In this document: piece after piece, positions 55,401-61,477 of the stretch
Numbering within the stretch: position 1 is the stretch's first letter
Layout of the letters: every line of letters begins with the position of its first letter
Assembly: GCA_033813635.1 (NCBI GenBank)
Contig: JAPXRI010000013.1
Coordinates: forward strand, 1 to 61,477
Source of the DNA: JAPXRI01 sp033813635
GTDB lineage: Bacteria > Bacillota > Clostridia > Oscillospirales > QAMX01
Direction: 5' to 3'
Length of the DNA: 61,477 nt
The notes under the pieces: generated by a model
What the model was told of the DNA's origin: nothing
The model's database searches: none
The model's input: only the letters and a program-made list of their open reading frames with translations
Program-made: the position numbers and the translations under genes

Positions 55401-55705
55401 TTCCAGCAGGTGGTGTCGTTTAAACAGATATCCTCGTCAAGGCGGTACCAGGCCGTGCGGCAGGCGGCGACCGGAAAGCCCTTGTACACCGTGCCGCTGG
55501 CGTTAACGATCGCCGCCAGCAGCGAAAGCTGTGCGCCGTTGACAATCACGTAAGGGTCCGTCTCGGTTCCCGCACCGGAGGCAAAGCCGGCCGCCGTCGA
55601 TCCGTCCCAGATGTCTTCCAGCTCAGGTTCATCCGCGGCTGCCCGGGGCGAAAGCGATAGCAGGAGTGCCAGAGCAAGGATAAGATTGACCGCCCGCTTT
55701 TTCAC
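52433..55705 (-). CDS. Secreted GLUG/Ig-like surface protein with C-terminal dockerin
   Basis: 1090 residues. Signal peptide 1-24; two related modules (IWDGSTAAGFASGAG near 31; IWDGTNAAAFDSGSG near 468), each followed by GLUG-type repeats (VGGIAGNSDRG, VGGIVGYDVGG, IGGIAGENVD and so on); Big_2-type Ig domains near 385-465 and three at about 800-1000; and a type I dockerin at 1027-1090 with two calcium loops (DVNGDGSVSISD, DASGDGGISITD). It has no catalytic domain visible. A GTG start with AGGAG nine bases upstream is used. It precedes the cohesin gene by 15 bases. Confidence 0.85.
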   Translation of the reverse strand: MKKRAVNLILALALLLSLSPRAAADEPELEDIWDGSTAAGFASGAGTETDPYVIVNGAQLSLLAAIVNASGTVYKGFPVAACRTAWYRLDEDICLNDTTCWKSWAAGTAAPANGWTPIGIEGNVFAETVFNGKFEGNGHSISGLYVSIEGNCAGLFGNIGPSAAISDLSLVESYVAGQNYVGGIAGNSDRGSIRNCENAGDVKGQNHVGGIVGYDVGGDVTDCRNTGEVAGNSYIGGIAGENVDSAISGCYNKGGVKAETAAGGITGFNHDAVVNCFNIGDVGAKNNAGGIAGGNNQSITRCYSTGAVSGLTRGGIVGIQSGGTIGDCYYLEASVADPTDANGTALSPPQMRTGASFAGFDFDSVWTMEGNASYPYPELINNGLNGSFVSEINITGGDTVLAGSAIELGAAVSPEGADVAIVWSVTNDTGEAEIGQNGRLTALSKGRVTVRATAADGAKACAEKTVYVAEIWDGTNAAAFDSGSGTAEDPYVIMNGEELSLLAKILDSSGGVYDTGSALYLTEDVRTAHFRLGADIYLNGTSGWQNWGRADAKGGVIEPQNLWTAIGRAELPFNGSFDGGGHAVSGLYLRAESCAGLFENIGAAAEVKRVCVVSSYLSGGDCTGAIAGRCAGGRIEVCYSRAAVDGRGLYTGGIIGYCEGASIKNCFNLGKVKSYGGYAGGIAGKCAGGKIENCYNTGVIAGEGHIGGVTGETDGATVEGCFYFSSCAAELNDTGGAPLGTAALGNPASFTGFDFDSVWTMEGNGSYGYPELRAVALTGKFASNLSLTGSGTLTVGQKTRISAEVSPADAEDTSVVWRVSDGTGRAEIDENGWVSGLSQGTVKVFAVTCDGSGIVAEKMFTVIPVYVSQVTVTCGYDSVFENASVQMSAAVLPENAQDKSVHWSVINGTGQAAITENGLLTGISAGTVTVRAAAADGSGVYGDCQMTVLPAAITSGVFKVSDGKLSKIAPGTRVSGLKANLSPRNKIKILDRYGNEVPDSAAVGTGMLAVLASGGNTVQTLTIVVTGDVNGDGSVSISDMLAVKAHILGKSKLSGVWAEAADASGDGGISITDFIQSKAHILGKSAITPR

Positions 55706-55866
55706 GACATTTCTCTCCTTTTCGACAGGATATCCGATAATTCGATATTATTTTATAATAATAATTATAATTTTTGATTTCCGGCTTGTCAATAAATATT
55801 TTTATTCAATGCGCTTTCTCCGAGATAATTCTAATCTTTTCCATCATTCACCGGAAAGCGCCGGCA

Positions 55867-55910
55867 ATAAAAAAACGGCTTCGGCGCTTCTAAGCAGGCC
55901 GAAACCGTTT
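55867..55910 (-). terminator. Terminator of the GRE operon
   Basis: Minus strand: stem AAACGGTTTCGGC with GCCGAAGCCGTTT and a long loop, followed by TTTTATTG; 18 bases after the hyuA stop. Confidence 0.8.
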
Positions 55911-55927
55911 AGTGCTCTATTGTATTT

Positions 55928-57925
55928 CTACAGTTCTATCCTTCCCGAAGCTAAAGCTTGCGCCTCGGAGCGAAGCTCTATCTCGTGCCCGCCTTTTACC
56001 CTGACGGCGTTCTTATTGACGCGGGTTTTGACCGTCAGCTCGCCGAGCGCGCCCCGGCGTCTGGCCTCCTCACAGGCCTGTTCCGACGCGGCCTTTTCCG
56101 CGGCGGCGAATGCCTCCTCCCGGGTCTCAAAGCGAAGCTGCCCGTCCCGGGTATGAACCACATAGCCGGGCTCGCCCTCAAGCCCGGTCGCCGCGGTAAT
56201 TCCCACGGTCGCCATGGCAGATATGTCCGCCAGCACCGCGCCGACCGCATTTGCCACCTCTGCGTTCTCTGGGATCACGCACTCCGCGCCCAGCACCGCC
56301 GCGACCTCCGGGAGAAACACATGGGTCGGCGCGCCAATGCCGACAAGCGCCGCGCCGGTGGCAAAGCCGAAACCGAAAAACGGATTTCCTCCGCGATTGT
56401 CCCTCTCGTCCCAGCTCTTTTCGATTAAAAACTCCGCGTCCCCGTCGAGCCCTTTTTCGGCGAGCGGCGGAAATTTGTCATATAAAAGCACGCGCACAAG
56501 GTTTTGATACAGCTTTTTCCGCACAAGGCCGTAAACGGCCTCCGCAAGCGCCGGAACGTCCGTCTCCTCAATATTTTCCGCGATGCAGGACGCCAGATAC
56601 CGCGCCGCAAGCTCGGAGGCTTCCCTGTCGAAGCGGGAAAAATCCCCCAGAATGTGCATCGCGTCCGTCGGCGTAAACCCGCAGCGCATCACGATGCCCT
56701 CGGCCTCAAGCCGTTCGCTCTTCAACCGGTATGGGTTGAGCCCGGCCTCTGCCGCGTACCCGAGGGGCAGCGGGCCTTTTCTCAGAACCTCCAGCAGCGC
56801 GTTCTCCTCGGCGTCGTAGCGGGACGGGTTTGACGGCTCTTTTACCAGGAACAAGAACTCGTGCGGCTCCCGCGAGTACGGCTTTTTGTCCTCAATCAGC
56901 CGCGAAAGCGACTCTTTGACCGCCTCCGGCATACGCGCCGCCGCAGCGCAGAGCGGTATCACCCGCCTGGCGCAGAGCGCAAGCCTGCCGTTTATTATTC
57001 TGACAGCGCTGTCTCCGCCCAGGGCGAATGTGTCCGTAAACACCCCGCCGACCTGGGTGCGCCAGCCTCCGATTCTTATCCCGCTTTTTGCCATCACGGG
57101 CGCGCCGTTTTTCACGACGCAGACGTCCGTCGTCGTCCCGCCCATGTCTACTATCAGGCAGTTGTCCCGCGAGGCGAGCCCGCGCCCGCCCAGCAGACTT
57201 GCCGCCGGGCCGCTCAGTATTGTCTCCACCGGCCTTTTACGCGCAAGCGCATCCGTCATCAGGCTGCCGTCGCTCCTCGCGATAAACACCGGGGCCGCAA
57301 CCCCGCGCTTAATAAGCGTCTTTTCCACCGCTTCTATGAATTCCCGTATCACCGGTAAAAGCCGGGCGTTTAAAAGCGCGGTCGCACCCCGCTCGAGCAC
57401 GTTCGGCCTGTTTGAGAGCTCCCCCGCCGCGACCACAGGCACGGCGCAGAGCGCCGAAAGCCGGGCCTTCAGGCTGTTTTCGCCCAGCGTCCCTTTGTCG
57501 GGAGAGTCGTATTCCGCCACCGCCAGCGCGTCCGCGCCGTTAAGCCACTCCAGCTGCGCGGTCAGAAACTCCTCGACCCCGGTTCCGGGCTCCACGCAGA
57601 CTGTCTCTTCCGGCTTCAGGCCGTACCTCTTATCGGCGCCGACCCAAGCGAGCACCTTTTCGGATATCCCGAGCAGTACGAGCCGAGCCCGCCCGCCCTT
57701 GTCCTCTACGCAGGCGTTCGTCGCGAGGGTGGTCGAGAGCGCGACGATCTTCGCTTTTTTTAACAGCACCTCCGGCAGGCAGTCGAGGGCGTCCCCGATG
57801 CCGATGGTCAGGTTCTCCCGGGTGGTCAGCGCCTTGCCCTTCGCGATTACAGTTTTCGTCTCAAAATCGTACGCCGCGGCGTCCGTATAAGTGCCGCCTG
57901 TGTCTATCCCTATTCCGATCGCCAT
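55928..57925 (-). CDS. Hydantoinase/oxoprolinase (HyuA) family ATPase
   Basis: 665 residues. The ASKHA-fold nucleotide sites are visible at GIDTGGTYTDAAAYD (start) and LIVDMGGTTTDVCVV near 275, with LSGPAASLLGGRGL and TTLATNACVED as further family blocks. HyuA proteins use ATP to open cyclic amides, but relatives act as reactivators of other enzymes. There is no HyuB gene beside it. The frame opens at 58063; the ATG at 57925 has GGGG seven bases upstream and starts at the nucleotide site. Confidence 0.85.
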   Translation of the reverse strand: MAIGIGIDTGGTYTDAAAYDFETKTVIAKGKALTTRENLTIGIGDALDCLPEVLLKKAKIVALSTTLATNACVEDKGGRARLVLLGISEKVLAWVGADKRYGLKPEETVCVEPGTGVEEFLTAQLEWLNGADALAVAEYDSPDKGTLGENSLKARLSALCAVPVVAAGELSNRPNVLERGATALLNARLLPVIREFIEAVEKTLIKRGVAAPVFIARSDGSLMTDALARKRPVETILSGPAASLLGGRGLASRDNCLIVDMGGTTTDVCVVKNGAPVMAKSGIRIGGWRTQVGGVFTDTFALGGDSAVRIINGRLALCARRVIPLCAAAARMPEAVKESLSRLIEDKKPYSREPHEFLFLVKEPSNPSRYDAEENALLEVLRKGPLPLGYAAEAGLNPYRLKSERLEAEGIVMRCGFTPTDAMHILGDFSRFDREASELAARYLASCIAENIEETDVPALAEAVYGLVRKKLYQNLVRVLLYDKFPPLAEKGLDGDAEFLIEKSWDERDNRGGNPFFGFGFATGAALVGIGAPTHVFLPEVAAVLGAECVIPENAEVANAVGAVLADISAMATVGITAATGLEGEPGYVVHTRDGQLRFETREEAFAAAEKAASEQACEEARRRGALGELTVKTRVNKNAVRVKGGHEIELRSEAQALASGRIEL

Positions 57926-57995
57926 TAAAAATCCCCGTTCGAAGAAAATATATTTACGCTTGAAATTTACACGTCGATGGCAGAAAGCGCCGTGC

Positions 57996-59051
57996 CTACG
58001 GGCGCTCGCCCCGGAATTTCCGCGCGGCCTCCACCATAGCAAGGTAGCCCTCCACCGGCACATAGTCCGGAATCGAGTTGCCGGAGCCCAGCGCTATTCC
58101 GCACCGCGGTGCGGAATAGCGCATCACGCAGAGCACTCTCTCCCTGATCTCCCGCTCGCTTTTCACGCAAAGATCGCCCATGTCGACGCCGCCGAATAAG
58201 CCGATTCGATCGCCGTACCGGTCGACCCATTCGCTAAAGGGCGCGATCTGGTCCTCGTTTGAGTGCTTGGCGTCGATGCCCGCGGTTCGGATGAGGTCTT
58301 CCATCACGTCGAAAATATTCCCGCAGCAGTGCAGCAAAAACGGCTTGCCGCAGGCGTGGACGCGCCTGACGACCTCGGTGTACCAGGGGATGATGTGCTC
58401 TCGTATGTCGCGGGGCGGGAGCAGCGTCTGCGTCCGGAACCCGAGATCGTCGCCGAACCGGCACACGCAGAAAATATCCCCGTAGCGCTTCAAAAACTCC
58501 TCCCATATTTTTACGATAACTCCGCCGATCTCCCTGAACAGGCCCCCGTAGAGCTCCGGGTCGTCCGCCGAGATATAGCAGAGGTCCACATATCCGACGA
58601 TATCCTCCGCGCACTCAAAAACTCCGTTGCCGACGCCGCCGACCGCCTTCATCCCTGGGGGCATCGCCTCCCGGAGAAGCTCGAAGTCCTCCGCAAAGCG
58701 TTTAAAATAATACTTTGGTATCTCGGCCCAGGGGTATTTCGCGAAATCCTCCGAGCTCCTGATCACCCCCGGCTTGCGGGCGCCGAGGGCTCCGCTGCCC
58801 GGGAACACCGACGAAGCGCAGCACTCAAACGAGACCGTGTCGTAGCCGAGCCGTCTGAAAAACTCGCAGTAGCTTCTGAAAAACTCCAGCCGCTCCGCCC
58901 GGTCTCCGCCGTAGAGGGAGACAAACTCCCTCCCGAGGATTTTTTCCATAATTTTGCCCGAGATCAGGTGCTCGTAAATCGGCGTTCTTTCCGGACGGAT
59001 GTTTCTCGCGGCGCGGACGATGTTTCGGTAATCCGGCGTAAAATCTCTCAT
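57996..59051 (-). CDS. URO-D superfamily methyltransferase-like protein
   Basis: 351 residues with the URO-D barrel outline (start PDYRNIVRAARNIRPERTPI, LPPRDIREHIIPWY, PFLLHCCGNIF, IGLFGGVDMGDL). In anaerobes most such proteins are not heme enzymes but methyltransferases such as MtaA and CmuA that work with corrinoid proteins. The zinc ligands HCCGN are compatible with that. No corrinoid protein gene is seen. It follows the GRE gene by 43 bases. Confidence 0.8.
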   Translation of the reverse strand: MRDFTPDYRNIVRAARNIRPERTPIYEHLISGKIMEKILGREFVSLYGGDRAERLEFFRSYCEFFRRLGYDTVSFECCASSVFPGSGALGARKPGVIRSSEDFAKYPWAEIPKYYFKRFAEDFELLREAMPPGMKAVGGVGNGVFECAEDIVGYVDLCYISADDPELYGGLFREIGGVIVKIWEEFLKRYGDIFCVCRFGDDLGFRTQTLLPPRDIREHIIPWYTEVVRRVHACGKPFLLHCCGNIFDVMEDLIRTAGIDAKHSNEDQIAPFSEWVDRYGDRIGLFGGVDMGDLCVKSEREIRERVLCVMRYSAPRCGIALGSGNSIPDYVPVEGYLAMVEAARKFRGERP

Positions 59052-59094
59052 AAAATCCCCTCCCGCCGCTCAGCGGCGGTGCCTGGCTGGCGTT

Positions 59095-61254
59095 TTACCC
59101 TTCGATGATTCTGTCGACGACCAGCTGGCGGAACTCCTCGGAGAGCGTGTTGAAATATGCCGAGAAGCCAGTTACCCTGACTATCAGGTCCGGATGGCTT
59201 TCGGGGTGCTTGTGGGCGTCGAGTATTTTCTCCTTATCCAGAATGTTAATGTTCACAAGCGAGCCCTTTAAATCGACGCAGTAGGTCATAAGGAAGTTCG
59301 TTATCCGCTCGACGCCATCTTCATTGCTCCCGAGGGCCGGGTCGATCTCAAGCTGTATCGGCGCGGTGTTGCCCCACATCGGCTGCACGCCGGCCACGGC
59401 GATTCCCATCGCGGTAAGAGCGCCGGATTCCCTGAAGCCCGGCTCGGGGTTTGCGCCGTGGGTAATCGGCTTGCCCGCGTAGCGGCCGTTAGGCGTAGCT
59501 CCGACGGCCTTGCCCATGCCGATCGTGTTCGCCCAGGAAAACAGACCGGGAATGCAGTTGCGCCCCTCCGGGGTCGGGCATTTCTTTACATGCTTTACCA
59601 GACTGTCAAACACGATTTTTTTCGCGTAGTAGTCGCCCCGGGTGCCGCCCGCACCGTAATGCGGCACGTTTCTCATCAGATTCCGGATATCCTCCCGGCC
59701 CTCCCAGTTGTTTTTCAGGCAGTCCGCCAGCTCGTCCCATGTGAGCAGACCGTCCCGCTCAACCGCCTGCTCGCAGGCGGCGAAGCTGTCCGCGACGGTG
59801 CCGAGCCCGGCGCCGTCTATGCACATGTTGTAGTTGTCTACGCCGTGGTTCACGATGTCGGTCCCGCGCTCGATCGGGCCGTGGCAGGCGAAGTCCAGCG
59901 CCAGCTCCGGGAATATTATGTGCCAGTTGTCAAGGTGCCAGTCAAAGCAGTCCTTGAGGCATTTGATCGCGATATCCATGTGCTTGTCGAAAAGCTCCCA
60001 GAGGCGGGAGACAGAACGCTCGCCGCTCCCGAGCATCTCCCAAAACGCGATTTCAAATATCCTCGCCATGTTTATCTTAACGGTGTCGTTGGCGGTGTAC
60101 TCGGTCCCGGGCAGCGCGCACCAGTTGCAGCCTGTCTTGGAACGGAGGCGTGCGATCTCGGCCGTATACCCGTTTCTCATGAAGCCCTCCACCATGCAGG
60201 CGTCTCCCAGGTACGCCGGATTCCCGGTCCTGTCCTCGAACAGGTATTCGACGGACTTTCTTACGAAATCCCGGTCAATGCCCTCGTGAATCCGCAGGCA
60301 GAGGGCGGTGGGCACCTTGAGCCAGTGGGCCGCTTCAATCGCCGCGTAGCTTATCTCGTTTGTGCGGTCCCTCCCGTCAGGATATACACCGCCTATCTCG
60401 TAGTACATTGTCTCCCGCACGAAAAGGCAGGCGAGGTGGTAAACTGCCTCATCGTAGGTCAGTATACCGTCGGCCACGTCCTTATAATAGTAGGGCGAGA
60501 GCAATGTCTCAAGTATTCCGCCCGCGCCCGAGCCGTTGTAAACCGCGGTGGCCATCGTAAACCAGAGCAGGAACTGGCAGACCTCGACGAAGTGCTCGGG
60601 TTTGTCATTCACAAGCTTTCTGTTCATCGCCGCCATGCGGATAAGGTTTTCCCGCTTTTCCGGATCCGTCTCGGTCTTCGAAAGCTCCTCCGCCCCGTCC
60701 GCGTGGCGGGATATCCACCGCTGAATAGCTTTGACGACGGTTATCTCCGCCTCAAGGAATTCAACCTTTTCGGGGTCCTCCGAATACAGGTCCCTGTAGT
60801 GCTCTATCTTTTTCAGGAGCCCGCCGAAGCCCAGCGGAAGGCCGATGTTTTCTATGTCGTGGTTGAAATGGTGCGTGCTGCCGAGGCCGTTTTTAAGGCC
60901 GTATTTCGCGCTTGTTTCGCGCAGCTCCTTAAGCTCCTCGTCCCAGCAGTGGGGAAAGCCGTTTTTCGCCCACTCCATCTTGTAGTAGTACGCGCCGGCA
61001 AGGGAGCTGTTCGGGTCTATGTAGGTCGGGAAGCTGTCCAGCAGGCTCGCGAAATTCTCCGCGCAGAGCTTGTTTCCCCAGTAGCAGTTCGCACCTTCCC
61101 TGTACTTCGGCTCCCAATGCCAGTCGTCCGGAGGCACGATGTAGCCCTTGTCGTCGGTGTCCATGAAGCCGTTGCGCTTGTACTTCTCAACCTTTTCAAG
61201 CGTCTGTCTCTCTTTTTCTTTTCTCAGAAGCTCGGTTTTTTCTCTGTAAGTCAT
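59095..61254 (-). CDS. Glycyl radical enzyme, unknown substrate
   Basis: 719 residues in the pyruvate formate-lyase/diol dehydratase superfamily. The glycyl radical loop reads RVTGFSAYF with Gly696. The active-site loop reads TGCNWCALPG with Cys376 and Cys379, different from the CC of PFL and the GCVEP of CutC-type enzymes. VNINILDKEKILDAHKHPES is the usual block before the glycyl loop. The frame opens at 61428; the ATG at 61254 has GGAGA five bases upstream and begins the family fold. A partial activase gene lies upstream. Confidence 0.9.
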   Translation of the reverse strand: MTYREKTELLRKEKERQTLEKVEKYKRNGFMDTDDKGYIVPPDDWHWEPKYREGANCYWGNKLCAENFASLLDSFPTYIDPNSSLAGAYYYKMEWAKNGFPHCWDEELKELRETSAKYGLKNGLGSTHHFNHDIENIGLPLGFGGLLKKIEHYRDLYSEDPEKVEFLEAEITVVKAIQRWISRHADGAEELSKTETDPEKRENLIRMAAMNRKLVNDKPEHFVEVCQFLLWFTMATAVYNGSGAGGILETLLSPYYYKDVADGILTYDEAVYHLACLFVRETMYYEIGGVYPDGRDRTNEISYAAIEAAHWLKVPTALCLRIHEGIDRDFVRKSVEYLFEDRTGNPAYLGDACMVEGFMRNGYTAEIARLRSKTGCNWCALPGTEYTANDTVKINMARIFEIAFWEMLGSGERSVSRLWELFDKHMDIAIKCLKDCFDWHLDNWHIIFPELALDFACHGPIERGTDIVNHGVDNYNMCIDGAGLGTVADSFAACEQAVERDGLLTWDELADCLKNNWEGREDIRNLMRNVPHYGAGGTRGDYYAKKIVFDSLVKHVKKCPTPEGRNCIPGLFSWANTIGMGKAVGATPNGRYAGKPITHGANPEPGFRESGALTAMGIAVAGVQPMWGNTAPIQLEIDPALGSNEDGVERITNFLMTYCVDLKGSLVNINILDKEKILDAHKHPESHPDLIVRVTGFSAYFNTLSEEFRQLVVDRIIEG

Positions 61255-61348
61255 AAACTCTCCGTTCCGCCGCCAAAGCGGCATTACATATTTTTTACAA
61301 TAAATTTTAACAGCCCCCGCGTTTTGGCCCGCGGAGAAAAATCCGGCC

Positions 61349-61477
61349 TTAGGATACTTTGACTTTGATTCCGGCGGCGCGGAAAGGCTCGGCGAGCTCC
61401 GCCATCTCCGCCTTTGTTTTCGGCTCAAGGTTCTTTGCGGCGTAAACCCTGCCGACGGACTCGTATTTCCCCCCCCC
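61349..61477 (-). CDS. Glycyl radical enzyme activase, C-terminal end
   Basis: Only the last 38-42 codons are in the window, ending YESVGRVYAAKNLEPKT and FRAAGIKVKVS. This is the closing pattern of radical-SAM activases of the PflA type, which make the glycyl radical. It stops 94 bases before the GRE gene on the same strand. The first nine bases at the window end are a poly-G run on this strand, probably a sequence-end artefact. Confidence 0.65.
   Translation of the reverse strand, partial: GGGKYESVGRVYAAKNLEPKTKAEMAELAEPFRAAGIKVKVS

Noticed and set aside
59458..61362. Long plus-strand open frame (634 codons) over the glycyl radical enzyme
   Set aside because: It is antisense to a gene with clear active-site motifs; its composition (Arg, Val, Gly, His rich) is typical for a shadow frame in GC-rich DNA.

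Overview
The window looks like a piece of chromosome from an anaerobic, low-pathway-profile Firmicute of the class Clostridia, probably an uncultured Oscillospirales- or Christensenellales-type gut or digester organism. The evidence is a Gram-positive gene set (T-box leader before leuS, ECF vitamin transporter, mini-ribonuclease III, HelD, ClpE-like ATPase, CvpA, YtrA-type regulator, DUF5711), a glycyl radical enzyme with its activase, cohesin and dockerin modules, and fairly GC-rich coding DNA. This placement is inference; no rRNA is present to settle it.

Layout. 1-4.3 kb: end of a membrane-protein gene, then a rhamnosidase-like glycoside hydrolase and a CapA-type metallophosphatase (minus strand). 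4.3-9.4 kb: an AT-richer accessory island with two sigma-factor-like genes under a duplicated promoter/terminator block, one fused to the tail of a serine recombinase and one carrying an almost 900-residue extension; a small Xre regulator; a small mobile-element-type ORF; and a possible tRNA 3' remnant. The island stops next to a tRNA-Cys gene. 9.6-23.7 kb: a long minus-strand housekeeping run read in the order mtaB, a small anchored protein, then a methyltransferase, ecfA1-ecfA2-ecfT, truA, DUF5711, cvpA, pgsA, clpE-like, a degenerate polysaccharide deacetylase, a membrane protein and udk. 23.7-36 kb: a His-less HPr-like protein, a D,D-carboxypeptidase, prmA, lysA, an alanine/glycine symporter, a glycerophosphodiesterase, two CBS/DUF21 proteins, a DMT exporter and a GH95 fucosidase. 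36-45.9 kb: HelD, mini-RNase III, a YtrA-ABC operon, a CarD-like regulator, an Amt-PII fusion, an OYE-family oxidoreductase and a DppA-type aminopeptidase. 45.9-51 kb: T-box-leuS and a DUF1538/tandem-PII operon. 51-55.7 kb: a secreted dockerin protein followed directly by a membrane-anchored cohesin protein. 55.9-61.5 kb: a glycyl radical enzyme operon with its activase (cut by the window end), a URO-D-family protein and a hydantoinase A-family protein.

The most promising undescribed material is (a) the glycyl radical enzyme/URO-D/HyuA operon, whose enzyme has an unusual C-N-W-C pair at the predicted active-site loop; (b) the two-gene cohesin-dockerin surface module without cellulase domains; (c) the sigma-factor pair in the island, including a sigma/recombinase chimera; and (d) the DUF1538 membrane protein with a two-domain PII partner. 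Functions are assigned from motifs I can read; no database search was run. Several starts were moved inward from the longest open frame to a start codon with a good Shine-Dalgarno sequence, as noted per gene.
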